A DNA stretch of 64,000 nucleotides from Caenimonas sp. SL110. Its GTDB lineage: Bacteria; Pseudomonadota; Gammaproteobacteria; Burkholderiales; Burkholderiaceae_C. The notes beneath the pieces were generated by a model. That model saw only the letters and a list, made by a program, of their open reading frames with translations. It made no database searches and had not been told where the DNA came from. This document shows positions 32,777 through 43,156 of the stretch, in pieces. The translations under genes and the position numbers were made by a program. The number at the start of each line of letters is the position of its first letter. The first letter of the stretch is position 1. The stretch covers positions 1 to 64,000 of the forward strand of contig NZ_JANU01000027.1 of assembly GCF_001044395.1 (NCBI RefSeq), written 5' to 3'.

Positions 32777-33576
32777 CCGGACAGGCCGATCGGCTCAAGA
32801 TCGGCATCTCGGCGTGCTTCATGCATGCCGATCCGACGCGGCCGCTTTTCACCGGCAAGACGCTGCAGTACGTCGAGCAGTCGATTGCGCATTGGGTCAT
32901 GTCAACCGGTGCGCTGGCCGTCATGATCCCCAGCCCCACAGGAGCCACGCAGCGCGGCGATGTCACGCTCGACCACTATGCGCAGTGGCTCGATGGCCTT
33001 GTGCTGCATGGTGGAGCCGACGTCTCTCCGCTCAGTTACGGCGAACAGCCGCTGCAGGAAAAGTGGTCGGGCGACAAGATTCGCGACGAATACGAGATCG
33101 ATCTTGTTGCTGCATTCGAGCGCGCAGGCAAACCGGTCTTTGGCGTGTGCCGGGGCTTGCAGCTGCTGAACGTCGCGTTTGGCGGAACGCTCTACCAGGA
33201 CATCGCCACGCAGCTGCCCGATGCGCTGACGCATCGCGATGCCACCACTTACGACAACAACTTCCACACCGTGGACATCAGGCGCGATTCGCGGCTGGGC
33301 CAGTTGTATCCCCAGCTCACCCGCGCCAGGGTCAACAGCATTCACCACCAGGCCATCAAGGATCTCGCTTGCGGTTTCGTCGTGGAAGCGGTGAGCAACG
33401 AAGATGGCATGGTCGAGGCCATCCGGCGCAGCGATGCCGGCAAGTCCTACATCGCGGCGGTGCAATGGCATCCTGAATTCCATCGCGCCGATTCAGACAC
33501 CATCGATGATGCAGCGCTGCTGGCGGACTTTCTCGCCGCTGCAGCCGCTGCCAGAAAAGACACGACAACATCATGA
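32773..33576 (+). CDS. Class I glutamine amidotransferase, PuuD-type gamma-glutamyl hydrolase
   Basis: A 267-residue peptidase C26 enzyme. The nucleophile Cys is in FGVCRGLQLLN and the His-Glu pair in VQWHPEFH; FGGTLYQDI is typical of gamma-glutamyl-GABA hydrolases. It would release glutamate from a gamma-glutamyl amino acid. GTG 32773 is chosen because GAGGAGG lies just upstream and it overlaps the previous stop by four bases; the longer frame would overlap the dehydrogenase gene. Coupled by another four-base overlap to the aldehyde dehydrogenase gene. Confidence 0.9.
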   Translation: MTGQADRLKIGISACFMHADPTRPLFTGKTLQYVEQSIAHWVMSTGALAVMIPSPTGATQRGDVTLDHYAQWLDGLVLHGGADVSPLSYGEQPLQEKWSGDKIRDEYEIDLVAAFERAGKPVFGVCRGLQLLNVAFGGTLYQDIATQLPDALTHRDATTYDNNFHTVDIRRDSRLGQLYPQLTRARVNSIHHQAIKDLACGFVVEAVSNEDGMVEAIRRSDAGKSYIAAVQWHPEFHRADSDTIDDAALLADFLAAAAAARKDTTTS

Positions 33577-34943
33577 CCACGCTAGCCATTTACAACCCCG
33601 CAACCGGCGAGAAGATCACAGACCTGCCCGCTGATGACGCTGCCAGCGTCGCAGACAAGGCACGCGCCGCACGCGCCGCACAAGGACCGTGGGCCGCGCG
33701 TGCGCTGGACGAACGCAAGCTGTGCATCGACAGGTTTCGCGCCCTGGTGGTGCGTGACCTGGAGCAGCTCGCCATCACGATGACCCGCGAGACCGGCAAG
33801 CCGATCAGGATGTCGCGCAACGAACTCAATGGCCTGCTCGCGCGGCTCGACTTTTTTGTCGGCATGGTCGAGCCGGTGACTGCGACGGAGACTGTGTACG
33901 ACGAAGGCGGCATGAAGGAGCGGATCGAGCATGTGCCGCTGGGCGTCATTGCCAATATCTCGGCCTGGAACTACCCCTGGTTCGTCGGCTGCAACGTGAT
34001 CGTGCCTGCGCTGCTCACCGGCAATGCAGTCTTGTACAAGCCCTCGGAATTCGCAACCATGACCGGGCTGGAGATCGCACGCCTGCTGCATGAAGCCGGT
34101 GTGCCCAGGGACGTATTCACCGCGCTGGTGGGTGCGGGTGATGTGGGCGCAGCCCTGCTGGAGCAACCCATCGACGGCCTGTTTTTCACAGGCTCCCATG
34201 CCACCGGCTCACGAATCGCCAAGGCAGTCGGATCGCGCTTCATCAAGCTGCAGCTCGAACTCGGCGGCAAGGACCCGACTTACGTTTGCGACGATGCTGA
34301 GCCGAAGGCGGCAGCCGAGTCGCTCGCCGATGGCGCGATGTACAACACCGGTCAGAGCTGCTGCTCGGTCGAGCGCATTTACGTGCACGAGCGTATCTAC
34401 GATGCATTCGTTGCTGCGTTCGTGGAGACGGTGAAGGGTTTCAAGTCGGGCGACCCGATGAGCGAGGACACCTACATCGGCGCGATCACGCGCGCGCCCC
34501 AGCTCGATGTGCTGGACGCGCAGGTGGCTGACGCCAAGGCGCGAGGCGCGACGCTGCACACCGGCGGTCATAGAGGCAAGGGGCCGGGCAACTGGTACGA
34601 AGCCACCGTGTTCAGCGATGTGAATCACGACATGGAACTGATGCAGGAAGAAAGCTTCGGGCCGCTCATCGGCATCCAGAAGGTGTCCAGCGACGAAGAG
34701 GCGGTTCGCCTGATGAACGACACGCGTTACGGCCTCACCGCTGGCGTCTACACACCCGACGCCGACCGGGCCCACAGCGTGCTGTCGCGCGTGAATGCAG
34801 GCAGCCTCTACTGGAACTGCTGCGACCGTGTCAGTCCGCGCTTGCCGTGGAGCGGCTTTGGTGATTCGGGTGTCGGCCTCACGCTATCGACGTACGGCAT
34901 TCAGGGGTTCACCCGGCCGCGCGCCTGGCACCTTCGTTCGTGA
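33573..34943 (+). CDS. Aldehyde dehydrogenase
   Basis: A 456-residue NAD(P)-dependent aldehyde dehydrogenase. Motifs: SAWNYPWFVGCNVIVPALL, the cofactor loop FFTGSHATGSRIA, the Glu motif LQLELGGKDP, and the catalytic Cys in NTGQSCCSVERIY (two adjacent cysteines). Position after the alcohol dehydrogenase and hydrolase suggests it oxidises the gamma-glutamylated aldehyde to the acid before hydrolysis, as PuuC does in the putrescine pathway. ATG 33573 overlaps the preceding stop. Confidence 0.93.
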   Translation: MTTLAIYNPATGEKITDLPADDAASVADKARAARAAQGPWAARALDERKLCIDRFRALVVRDLEQLAITMTRETGKPIRMSRNELNGLLARLDFFVGMVEPVTATETVYDEGGMKERIEHVPLGVIANISAWNYPWFVGCNVIVPALLTGNAVLYKPSEFATMTGLEIARLLHEAGVPRDVFTALVGAGDVGAALLEQPIDGLFFTGSHATGSRIAKAVGSRFIKLQLELGGKDPTYVCDDAEPKAAAESLADGAMYNTGQSCCSVERIYVHERIYDAFVAAFVETVKGFKSGDPMSEDTYIGAITRAPQLDVLDAQVADAKARGATLHTGGHRGKGPGNWYEATVFSDVNHDMELMQEESFGPLIGIQKVSSDEEAVRLMNDTRYGLTAGVYTPDADRAHSVLSRVNAGSLYWNCCDRVSPRLPWSGFGDSGVGLTLSTYGIQGFTRPRAWHLRS

Positions 34944-34965
34944 ACTGCCGCAACTGCCGCCCGTG

Positions 34966-35637
34966 ATGCTTCGCACGATCGCTTTCTTCGACCTGGACCA
35001 CACGCTGCTGTCCGGGGACAGCGACGTGTTGTGGTGCGAGTTCCTGATGGAAAAACGCATCCTGGAGCGCGAGTCTTTTGCCGCGCGCAATGCGGACATG
35101 GAGGCGCGCTACAAGTCAGGCACTGTGGGTGTGGAGGAGTTTGCGCAGTTCTACGTGAGTACCTTGGCCGGTCGCACCGCTGCGCAATGGGAGCCGGCCC
35201 GGCGTGAGTTTCTCGAAACGATTGTGGTGCCGCGCATTCCGGCTGCTGCCGTCCAGCTCGTCGAGCGGCACCGCCAGGCAGGCGATGTGCTGGTGATGAC
35301 CACCGCCACCAACCGCTTCATCACCGAACTCACCGCACGGCATTTCGGCATCGACCATCTGCTCGCAACCGAGACGCAGATGCAGGACGGCGTGTTCACC
35401 GGCAATCCCGAGGGCACCTTGAACATGCGCGGCGGCAAGGTCGACCGGATCGAGGCGTGGCTCGCCGCCCGAGGTGAGTTGCTCGAAGATTATCGAAGTG
35501 CCGCGTACAGCGATTCGATGAATGACCTGCCGCTGCTGGAGGCGGTGGATGACCCGGTGGCTGTCGACCCCGACCCGCGGTTAGCGGATCTGGCCCTGGC
35601 GCGTGGCTGGCCGATCCTGAAGCTGCATGGGCGCTGA
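34966..35637 (+). CDS. HAD-IB family phosphatase
   Basis: A 223-residue SerB-like haloacid-dehalogenase hydrolase: motif I FFDLDHTLLSGD, motif II Thr in VMTTATNRFI, motif III Lys in NMRGGKVDRIEAW, motif IV YSDSMNDLPLL. The IB cap is inserted between motifs I and II. Such proteins act on phosphoserine, histidinol phosphate or similar small monoesters. It lacks the Lys-containing cap of PhnX, so it is not the missing phosphonatase. It begins 23 bases after the aldehyde dehydrogenase stop; GTG 34963 is an alternative start. Confidence 0.87.
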   Translation: MLRTIAFFDLDHTLLSGDSDVLWCEFLMEKRILERESFAARNADMEARYKSGTVGVEEFAQFYVSTLAGRTAAQWEPARREFLETIVVPRIPAAAVQLVERHRQAGDVLVMTTATNRFITELTARHFGIDHLLATETQMQDGVFTGNPEGTLNMRGGKVDRIEAWLAARGELLEDYRSAAYSDSMNDLPLLEAVDDPVAVDPDPRLADLALARGWPILKLHGR

Positions 35638-35645
35638 ACCATGGC

Positions 35646-35732
35646 TGTCATTGCGGGCTCGACCCGCAATCCATCGTTGATCAGCCACCGTCGCCGTTTC
35701 GCGGTCGATGCCGGATCGAGTCCGGCATGACA
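35646..35732. repeat. TGTCAT palindromic repeat, best-formed copy
   Basis: Left arm: TGTC then ATTGCGGG-CTCGA-CCCGCAAT. Right arm: ATGCCGGA-TCGAG-TCCGGCAT then GACA. Both 8-bp stems are perfect, and the arm ends TGTCAT/ATGACA are inverted over 87 bp. It lies between the HAD and M20 genes. Compared with the 24785 copy, stem changes are compensated on both sides. Confidence 0.92.
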
Positions 35733-35776
35733 GTTTTCTTTCGCTGAATAATGCACATAGCACCAGGAGCCTCCAG

Positions 35777-37042
35777 ATGTCCGCACGAGACCCGAAACCC
35801 AACTCGCTCGCCGATCGGATCGACGCGGCAGCGCAGGCGATCGAACAGCGCGTGATCGCCTGGCGGCGTGACCTGCACGAACACCCGGAACTGGGCAATC
35901 GCGAATTTCGTACCGCCGGCATCGTTGCTGAACACCTCAAGGCGCTCGGCTTCGATGAGGTCCGGGAGAAGGTTGCGCACACGGGCGTCGTCGGGCTTCT
36001 GAAGGGCGGCCTCCCCGGCCCGGTGGTGGCGCTTCGCGCGGACATGGACGGCTTGCCGGTCACCGAGGAAGTCGACGTGCCTTTCGCATCCAGGGTGCGC
36101 ACGAAATGGAACGGCGAAGAAGTCGGCGTGATGCACGCCTGCGGCCACGACTGCCATGTCTCCATCCTGATGGGCGTTGCAGAAATTCTGGCCGGGATGC
36201 GCGCCGAACTGCGCGGCTCGGTCAAGTTCATCTTCCAGCCGGCCGAGGAGATGCCGCCCGAAGGCGAGGAAGGCGGCGCCAAACAGATGATCCTGGAAGG
36301 TGCGCTGCAAAACCCGGTGCCCCAGGCGATCTTCGGCCTGCACGTCACCTCGCGCCTGAACGTCGGCAAGGTGGGCTACCGTCCCGGCCCGACGATGGCG
36401 AGTTCGGATCGCTTTCGCATCACGGTGCACGGCAAGCAGACGCACGGTGCGGCGCCGTGGCTCGGGGTTGATCCCATCGTCACGTCAGCCCAGATCATCA
36501 TGGGCCTGCAGACGGTGGTGAGCCGCGGCATCGATATCGCACGCGAACCGGCGGTGGTTACCGTGGGCATGATCAAGGGCGGCGTTCGCGAGAACATCAT
36601 TCCCAACGAAGTCGAGATGCGCGGCACGATCCGCAGCTTTGACGAGGGGATGCGAGACGAGATTCACGAGCGCGTGACGACGCTTGCCGAAGCGGTCGCC
36701 CGTGGCTCGCGTGCGAGCTGCTCTTGCGTGATCCAGAAGAACTATCCGGTAACGGTGAACGATCCGGCGCTGACCGCGCAAATGGTGCCGACGCTGCAGC
36801 GTGTCGCTGGCCCCGGTGCGCTGGAACTGGTGCCCAAGGTCACGGGTGCGGAGGACTTCTCGTTCTTCCAGCAGCTCATCCCGGGCCTGTTTTTCTTTGT
36901 CGGTGTCACCCAACCGGGCATCGACCCTGCGAAAGCGTTTTCCAATCACTCGCCGAAGTTCTTTGCAGACGAGCGCGGCCTGCTCATCGGGGTGCGGGCG
37001 CTGGCGCAGTTGACCTGCGACTACCTGGAAGCGGAAAGCTGA
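35777..37042 (+). CDS. M20 family amidohydrolase, hippurate-hydrolase/aminoacylase type
   Basis: A 421-residue cytoplasmic M20D hydrolase with RRDLHEHPELGNREF, LRADMDGLPV and the metal-binding Cys/His in HACGHDCHVSILMG, the catalytic Glu-Glu in FQPAEEMPPEG, and the C-terminal His in FSNHSPKFF. It probably splits N-acyl amino acids. GGAG precedes ATG 35777. Same strand as the phn/gamma-glutamyl operon but separated from it by a palindromic repeat, so co-transcription is uncertain. Confidence 0.92.
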   Translation: MSARDPKPNSLADRIDAAAQAIEQRVIAWRRDLHEHPELGNREFRTAGIVAEHLKALGFDEVREKVAHTGVVGLLKGGLPGPVVALRADMDGLPVTEEVDVPFASRVRTKWNGEEVGVMHACGHDCHVSILMGVAEILAGMRAELRGSVKFIFQPAEEMPPEGEEGGAKQMILEGALQNPVPQAIFGLHVTSRLNVGKVGYRPGPTMASSDRFRITVHGKQTHGAAPWLGVDPIVTSAQIIMGLQTVVSRGIDIAREPAVVTVGMIKGGVRENIIPNEVEMRGTIRSFDEGMRDEIHERVTTLAEAVARGSRASCSCVIQKNYPVTVNDPALTAQMVPTLQRVAGPGALELVPKVTGAEDFSFFQQLIPGLFFFVGVTQPGIDPAKAFSNHSPKFFADERGLLIGVRALAQLTCDYLEAES

Positions 37043-37136
37043 CTTTCGTACCAGCGTGTCCCTGCGGCTTGTAAACTAGCCGCCAGATCGGGCGCGGCCA
37101 AGAAGGCGTCCGAAAAAAACAAGGACGTCAAAAACA

Positions 37137-38249
37137 ATGGCCCTGATCGTCGTCATGGAAGACGATGCCGGAACACGGATGCTCGTGGCGTCCGTCCTGC
37201 GCAAGGACGGCCACGAGGTGCTGACGGCTGAAGACGGGCAAACCGGCCTGGAGCTGGTGATTGCCAATCGGCCGAACCTCATCATCAGCGATGTGCAGAT
37301 GCCCAGGATGAACGGCTTTGACATGCTGGCTGCCGTTCGCAAGGACCCCGTCACAGCCGCCACTCCGGTCATCCTGCTCACCTCGCTGCAAGAGCGCGCG
37401 CACATGCGCATCGGCATGACCACCGGCGCCGACGACTACATCACCAAGCCGTTTCGCGCCGCCGAACTGCGCGAGGCCGTCTCGGCGCAGTTGAACAAGC
37501 GCTCCGTGCAGGCCACCCTGCAGGCGATGGCGGTCGATGCGGCCGTTCAGCAGGCGCTGGTGGACCAGAAGCATGAGCTGGCCAGGCTCTACGAAGAGCG
37601 GCTGGCGGCAGAACTGAGCGAGCGGTGGCCCACCGGCAGCGAGGGTGATGAGCAGATCCACAACGCCACGGTGCTGTTCGTCGATATCCCCAACTATGCG
37701 GCGCTCGCGCAGCGGCTCGATGCGCAGGAGCTGGCCGATCTGGTGCGAAAGCTCTACGGCAATGCCAACGACACGGTGCATCTGTTTGGCGCGCGCCACA
37801 TGCGCTTTGTGGGCGAAGGATTGCTCGCGATCTTCGCCGAGCACAGCGACACCAAGACAGTGAGCCATTCACTTCGCGCAGCGCGTGCGGCGCTGGGGCT
37901 GGTCGATTCATCCCGGGGTTTGCAGGAGTACCTGGACAAGCGATTTCCAGGGCGCGGCCTTGCGAAGTTCGAAGTGAATGTCGCACTGCATTCGGGAGAT
38001 GTGGCGCTCACGCTCCTGCAGGATCCGCTGCACGGCACCGCCTCGCAGCTGCTGCCGGTCGGTGATGCGGTCAGCGCGACCATCCAGCTGCAAAAGGCCG
38101 CGCGCACCCACGGCTGGCATATCGTCATCAGCGCTTCGGCGCTCAGGCCCATCACAGGCGCTGTCGTGACCGGTGGGCGGGCCCTGGTCAATCTGCCAGG
38201 CCGCGCCGCGCCTATCGACGCGGTGGAACTGCTGGGCCTGGCGATATGA
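37137..38249 (+). CDS. Response regulator with degenerate class III cyclase-like domain
   Basis: A 370-residue protein. Residues 1-125 are a receiver domain with acidic pocket Glu8/Asp9/Asp10, phosphoacceptor Asp near residue 51 (IISDVQMPRMNG) and a conserved Lys (ITKPF). After a helical linker, residues ~175-345 look like a class III nucleotide cyclase: TVLFVDIPNYAAL keeps the first metal Asp, but the second metal position reads VGEGLLAIF, Glu in place of Asp. Activity is therefore doubtful; it may bind without catalysis. The downstream hybrid kinase starts 22 bases later, probably its partner. Confidence 0.85.
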   Translation: MALIVVMEDDAGTRMLVASVLRKDGHEVLTAEDGQTGLELVIANRPNLIISDVQMPRMNGFDMLAAVRKDPVTAATPVILLTSLQERAHMRIGMTTGADDYITKPFRAAELREAVSAQLNKRSVQATLQAMAVDAAVQQALVDQKHELARLYEERLAAELSERWPTGSEGDEQIHNATVLFVDIPNYAALAQRLDAQELADLVRKLYGNANDTVHLFGARHMRFVGEGLLAIFAEHSDTKTVSHSLRAARAALGLVDSSRGLQEYLDKRFPGRGLAKFEVNVALHSGDVALTLLQDPLHGTASQLLPVGDAVSATIQLQKAARTHGWHIVISASALRPITGAVVTGGRALVNLPGRAAPIDAVELLGLAI

Positions 38250-38271
38250 CTTTTCAGGGGAGCTTTCGCAG

Positions 38272-41200
38272 GTGAAGTTCTCGCTGCGCCGAATCCTGGC
38301 GGCCAGCCTGGTGCCGCTGGCGATCGTGCCGGCGCTGATGGTCGCCTGGATCATGACGCGAAGCAGCCTGGAGGCCGCCGAGGAACTGGCCGGCGGCATC
38401 CTGTCCAACGTGGCTGCGAAGGTGCAACTGGGCACGGAGGTCCATCTGGGACAGGCCCATGCTGCGCTCGACGGCCTTTTGCCTGAGCGCATGGATGCGC
38501 AGCAGCGCGAGCTGGCGCGGCAACTGCTGGCGACGCCGGCGCAGTTCGAGCCGATGGCGTTTGCGCTGGTGCGCCAGTCGCCCAACGTGCCCAATGTTTA
38601 CATGGGCAACAAGCGCGGCGAATACCTGGGTGTCGAGCAGACATCGCAGGGCCTGCGCGTGCATGTCAGGGGTGACCAGGGTGGGCCGAGACTGTCTTTT
38701 GCAGCGATGAAGCCCGGCGATCGCAACTCACCCCTGCCCGCCGGGACGGACAACTTCGAGCCGCGTACCCGCCCCTGGTATCAGGGCGCCATGACCGCCA
38801 AGGGACGCGTCTTTTCTGCAGTGCAGCTGGTGCCCGGCAAGCGGCAACTCTTCGTCACCTTGTCGCAACCGGTGTATGACGATGACAGCGGTGCTGCTGG
38901 TGTGTTTGGCGTGGACCTGTACCTGCAGCAGCTGGCCGACCTCTTGCAGACACAAAGGATCAGTGCGCGAGGCGGGGCGTTCGTGGTCGATGAAGCCGGG
39001 TTGCTCGTGGCGGGATCGGCCGGCGATCCGTTGTTTCGGGAGGTTGATGGCAAGCTCGTTCGCCGCAGCCCGCGCGATAGCGCCAACGCCGTCATCCGAC
39101 AGGGCTTTGCCGCACTGGAAGCAGAACGTGCCGCCCGGCGCGAAGACACGGTTGCCGGCAACACGGCCCTGCAACGCCTGCCGCTGGCCGGCGATTCGCT
39201 GCTGATGATGCAGCGCCCGTTCGGGGAGGCGCTGGGTCTGCGCTGGACACTCGTCGTCGCCGCCCCGGAGAGCGATTTCACCGGCAACATCTCGCGAGCC
39301 TGGAAGGTGTCACTGGTCGTCATTGGCGCATTGGTGCTTCTGTCCGCCCTGCTCGGATTTTTTGCTGCGCACATGATCGGCCGGCGCCTGCAGCGCCTGA
39401 GCCAGGCCGCCGAGCAACTCGGGCGCGGTGAGGTGCCTGCCATCGACGATGCGACCCGCATCCGCGAAGTGCATCAGCTGTCTCGGGTGCTGCACGACAG
39501 CGCCGGGCAGTTGCAGGTGTACCGCCAGCAGGTCGAAGCCGATGCCCGTGCCTTGCAGGAAGCCAACGAGACACTCGAAGCACGCGTCGAACGTCGCACC
39601 GAGCAGCTGGCCGCCTCGCGTGAAGAAGCCTTGTCCGCCGCGCGCGCCAAGGCTGCGTTCCTGGCGACCATGAGCCATGAGATCCGCACGCCGCTCAACG
39701 GTGTCGTGGGCATGAGTACGCTGCTGGCCGAGACGCCGCTGGACGCCGAGCAGCGCGACTACCTGCAGACGATTCGCCTTTCGAGCGACCAGTTGCTGGC
39801 GGTGATCAACGACGTGCTCGATTTTTCAAAGATCGAGTCGGGCAAGCTCGAGCTGGAGATCGAGCCGGTCAGCATTCGCGGCGCTATCGAGGAGGCATGC
39901 GACATCGCCGCGCCACGTGCCCGCGAGAAGGGGCTCGAGCTCATCATCGATGTGCCTGACGCCGGCACGATGCCAGAGGCGATCAAGGGCGATGTCACGC
40001 GCCTGCGGCAAGTGCTCATCAACCTGATCAACAACGCCGTGAAGTTCACGGCCAGCGGCGAAGTGGCGGTTCATGCCCGGCAGCTCAAGGCAGACGACGG
40101 CCAGGGTCGCAGCGTGATCGAGTTCCGGGTGACTGACAGCGGCATCGGCATACCGCCCGAGCGCGTCGGCCAGCTCTTCCAGGCATTCACGCAGGTGGAT
40201 GCATCGACGACACGCAAGTACGGCGGCACCGGGCTGGGCCTTGCCATCTGCAAGCGTCTGGTGGAACTGATGGACGGCGAGATCGGCGTCGAGAGCGAGC
40301 TGGGCAAGGGTTCGACGTTCTGGTTCACGGTGGCAGCGCCGGTGACGCAGCTCTCGCCGGCGTTCAGCGTCAGTGATGCGGGCCTGCTGGATGCAAAGCG
40401 CATCCTGGTCGTGGACGACAACGCAACCAACGTGCGCATCCTCACGCGCCAACTGGAGATGTGGGGCATCGCGGTGACGCAGGCGAACTCGGGCAAGGAA
40501 GCGCTTGCCTGGATAGCCGGTGCGAGCGAGGCCGCGCAGATCATCATCACCGACATGCACATGCCCGAGATGGACGGCGTTGCTTTCGCGCGGGCCGTGA
40601 AGGAGCGGGCGGCCTGGCGCGAGGTGCCTGTCGTGCTGCTGAGTTCGGGCTTCATGCCGGCGGCGGATGAAAGCGCATCGCTCTTCGCTGCGCGCCTGCT
40701 CAAACCGGCGCGGCAAAACCAGCTCTTTGAAACGCTGCTTCGATGCCTGTCGCCTCAAGGCAGTGCGCGCGCGCAATCCGTTGCTGTTGCAGCGGACGCG
40801 AAGAAACACATCACGGTGCTGGTGGCCGATGACAACGCAGTGAACCTCAAGGTCGCCTGCGCGATGCTGATGAAGCTCGGCTATGAGTACGTCACCGCCA
40901 ACGACGGCCGCGAAGCGGTGCAGGCCATTGCGCAGGCGCATGCCAGCGACCGCAAGTTCGGCGCCGTGCTGATGGATGTGAACATGCCCGATGTCGATGG
41001 CCTGGAAGCGACGCGGCAAATTCACGCGGCCTGGGGTGCGAACGCACCGCCCATCATTGCGCTGACGGCAGGCGCCTCGGCGGACGACCGGACGCGCTGC
41101 GAGGCGGCCGGCATGGACGACTACCTGACCAAGCCCCTGCATGTGGCGGCGCTCGCACAGGCGCTGGAGCGCTGGACGACCGGTGAGGGCGGCACGAGCG

Positions 41201-41580
41201 CGAAGACAAGACCGTCACAGGCCGCAGCCGACCAGGACGTCCCGCTGCTTGATCCGGCGCGGCTGGAAGAATTCAAGGAGTTCGACGACGAAGAACTGAC
41301 GATGACAAAGGAGGTTGTCGCGTTGTTCGTCAGTGATGCGCCGCGGCGTCTCGATGCGATCGAGGAGGCGATTGTCGCGGGCGACGCATCCGCCATAGCC
41401 ACAGCCGCGCACGCACTGAAAGGCGCGTCGAGCAACGTCGGCGCGACGGCGATGCAAGAGGCGGCTGCGCACCTGGAATCGGAAGCCAGCGGCGGCAGCG
41501 TGAACGGCGCAGCTACTCGCCTCACGCACCTGCGCGACCTGTGGAGCAGGACGCGCGTGAAGCTGGCTGAGTGGGGTTGA
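38272..41580 (+). CDS. Hybrid sensor histidine kinase with two receivers and HPt
   Basis: A 1102-residue membrane kinase. Order: TM helix (about 8-30), periplasmic Cache-like sensor with the [17 protein letters not shown] pattern ([10 protein letters not shown] near 165), second TM (about 343-365), HAMP, coiled coil, DHp with His469 ([11 protein letters not shown]), HATPase ([22 protein letters not shown]), receiver 1 (Asp near 761, [10 protein letters not shown]), receiver 2 (Asp near 902, [10 protein letters not shown]) and a C-terminal HPt with [13 protein letters not shown]. This is BarA-like phosphorelay architecture. GTG 38272 is chosen for the AGGGGAG at 38256-38262; upstream codons overlap the REC-cyclase gene. 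No outlet DNA-binding regulator is adjacent. Confidence 0.92.
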   Translation: MKFSLRRILAASLVPLAIVPALMVAWIMTRSSLEAAEELAGGILSNVAAKVQLGTEVHLGQAHAALDGLLPERMDAQQRELARQLLATPAQFEPMAFALVRQSPNVPNVYMGNKRGEYLGVEQTSQGLRVHVRGDQGGPRLSFAAMKPGDRNSPLPAGTDNFEPRTRPWYQGAMTAKGRVFSAVQLVPGKRQLFVTLSQPVYDDDSGAAGVFGVDLYLQQLADLLQTQRISARGGAFVVDEAGLLVAGSAGDPLFREVDGKLVRRSPRDSANAVIRQGFAALEAERAARREDTVAGNTALQRLPLAGDSLLMMQRPFGEALGLRWTLVVAAPESDFTGNISRAWKVSLVVIGALVLLSALLGFFAAHMIGRRLQRLSQAAEQLGRGEVPAIDDATRIREVHQLSRVLHDSAGQLQVYRQQVEADARALQEANETLEARVERRTEQLAASREEALSAARAKAAFLATMSHEIRTPLNGVVGMSTLLAETPLDAEQRDYLQTIRLSSDQLLAVINDVLDFSKIESGKLELEIEPVSIRGAIEEACDIAAPRAREKGLELIIDVPDAGTMPEAIKGDVTRLRQVLINLINNAVKFTASGEVAVHARQLKADDGQGRSVIEFRVTDSGIGIPPERVGQLFQAFTQVDASTTRKYGGTGLGLAICKRLVELMDGEIGVESELGKGSTFWFTVAAPVTQLSPAFSVSDAGLLDAKRILVVDDNATNVRILTRQLEMWGIAVTQANSGKEALAWIAGASEAAQIIITDMHMPEMDGVAFARAVKERAAWREVPVVLLSSGFMPAADESASLFAARLLKPARQNQLFETLLRCLSPQGSARAQSVAVAADAKKHITVLVADDNAVNLKVACAMLMKLGYEYVTANDGREAVQAIAQAHASDRKFGAVLMDVNMPDVDGLEATRQIHAAWGANAPPIIALTAGASADDRTRCEAAGMDDYLTKPLHVAALAQALERWTTGEGGTSAKTRPSQAAADQDVPLLDPARLEEFKEFDDEELTMTKEVVALFVSDAPRRLDAIEEAIVAGDASAIATAAHALKGASSNVGATAMQEAAAHLESEASGGSVNGAATRLTHLRDLWSRTRVKLAEWG

Positions 41581-41899
41581 GGCGTCCCCGCTGCTCCTAG
41601 ACCTTCGCGCCTTTGCGCGCGGTCGCCGCGTGGAGCAAGAGACCCAGGCCTTTCGCAAGTTCTGGATGGCTGACCGCCATGTGCTTTAGGCCGGTCGAGT
41701 CAGCTCGAAACGTGCACTTCGTCCTTGCGTCCGGAGATCGTGGGCAGGTCGATGCGAATGTCTTTTTATACTGCCAAATTGAATTTGTGCAGGATAAAAA
41801 AACTGCTGCGCCCCCTCAGCGATTCGCTGCAATCAGGCCTGATCGCAAGTCCGATAACGGCCAGTGGGCACTGGCCGCGCGAGGCATGATCGCTGCCAG
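41581..41899. other. 319-bp gap between kinase and MFS genes, no gene seen
   Basis: I find no convincing coding frame or RNA gene. Bases ~41758-41812 are markedly AT-rich (including TTTTTATACTG and GGATAAAAAAACTG) against the GC-rich background and probably hold the MFS promoter. A frame at 41613-41903 is open but lacks a ribosome-binding site and protein-like composition. Confidence 0.6.
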
Positions 41900-43135
41900 A
41901 TGACATCCCACCCGCACTCCCGGCTTCCGCCCGCGTTCAACCGTCTCGCCTGGTCCAACCTGGCGGCGCAATCGGCCGAGCAACTGAGCCTGGCTGCGGT
42001 GCCTCTTGTGGCCGTGCTGCTGCTGGGCGCTGGCCCGGGCGAGATCGGCACCCTGGCGGCCGTGCAGACATTGCCTTTCCTTCTTTTGGCGATCCCATTG
42101 GGCGTGATGGCTGACCGCGTGGCGCGGCGCCAGTTGATGGTGTGGTGCGAGGTGGCGCGCGCCTTGTCTCTGCTGGCGCTGTTGGCCATGGTGTGGACGG
42201 GCCAGTTGTCGATCGCAGGCCTGGGCGTGCTGGGCTTCATCGGCGCGGTCGGCACCGTCGGCTACAGCGTGGCAGCGCCTGCTCTGGTGCCCGGTCTCGT
42301 GCCCCGTGAGATGCTGGCGCGGGCCAATGGGCGGCTGGAACTGGCTCGCAGCATGGCCTATGCCGCAGGCCCGGCGATCGCCGGGGCGATGGTCGCGTGG
42401 GCAGGCGCATCGGCTGCGTTTGTCGTTGCCGCAGTGCTGTCGTGTGCGGCGGTTGGGTTGTTGCTGCGATTGAATGAACCGGTGCGCCCCGCCGCGCCCG
42501 CGCGTCACCCGCTGCTGGAGATCCGCGATGGTGCGCAATTCGTGTGGCGCCATCCATTCCTGCGGCCCATCCTGGTCACGGGCATGGCCTGGAATATTTC
42601 ATGGTTCGTGTTGCAGGCTGCCTATGTGCCTTACGCGGTGCGCGCCCTCGGGTTGAGTGCGCAGGCAGTGGGCATCACGCTCGCCTGCTACGGCGCGGGC
42701 ATGGTGGTGGGGGCTTTGCTCGCGCCGCGCATCGTCGGCGCGATGTCATTTGGCCGCGCAATTCAACTCGGCCCTGCCGTGTCGGTGTTGGCCATCAGTG
42801 CGATCGTTGCCACGCTGCTGGTGCCCCGTGGCTGGCTGGCTGCGTTCGGATTTTTCCTGTTTGGCGTGGGACCGATCATCTGGACGATCACCACCACGAC
42901 GCTGCGCCAGAACATCACCCCTGGCGCGATGATGGGTCGCGTGTCCTCGGTGTTCCTCACGGTGAACGCCGGCGCGCGGCCTGTTGGGGCTGCCCTCGGC
43001 GGCATTGTCGGCTCAGTGTGGGGTGAGCCCGCCTGCCTGGTGCTGGCCGGCGTGGGATTCGCCTTCCAGGCGGCCCTGATCTTCGGTTCGCGCCTGCGGG
43101 ATCTCAGGGAGATTCCGCAGGCAGCGCCGGCCTAA
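41900..43135 (+). CDS. MFS transporter, EntS/DHA3-like
   Basis: A 411-residue membrane protein with about twelve hydrophobic segments. The loop between helices 2 and 3 has the MFS signature LGVMADRVARRQLMVW. The overall pattern, including the central AARHPLLEIRDGAQFVWRHP-type loop, resembles the MFS_3 exporters that include EntS and macrolide pumps. Substrate unknown. ATG 41900; monocistronic, convergent with the topoisomerase gene. Confidence 0.88.
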   Translation: MTSHPHSRLPPAFNRLAWSNLAAQSAEQLSLAAVPLVAVLLLGAGPGEIGTLAAVQTLPFLLLAIPLGVMADRVARRQLMVWCEVARALSLLALLAMVWTGQLSIAGLGVLGFIGAVGTVGYSVAAPALVPGLVPREMLARANGRLELARSMAYAAGPAIAGAMVAWAGASAAFVVAAVLSCAAVGLLLRLNEPVRPAAPARHPLLEIRDGAQFVWRHPFLRPILVTGMAWNISWFVLQAAYVPYAVRALGLSAQAVGITLACYGAGMVVGALLAPRIVGAMSFGRAIQLGPAVSVLAISAIVATLLVPRGWLAAFGFFLFGVGPIIWTITTTTLRQNITPGAMMGRVSSVFLTVNAGARPVGAALGGIVGSVWGEPACLVLAGVGFAFQAALIFGSRLRDLREIPQAAPA

Positions 43136-43156
43136 AGCGCGACGAGCTGATCATCG

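Noticed and set aside
34966..35637. HAD protein as the missing phosphonatase PhnX
   Set aside because: Motifs and cap type match SerB-like HAD-IB phosphatases, and the PhnX Schiff-base lysine region is not seen.
41613..41903. A 96-codon frame in the kinase-MFS gap
   Set aside because: No ribosome-binding site, no recognisable domain, and it runs through the AT-rich presumed promoter into the MFS start.
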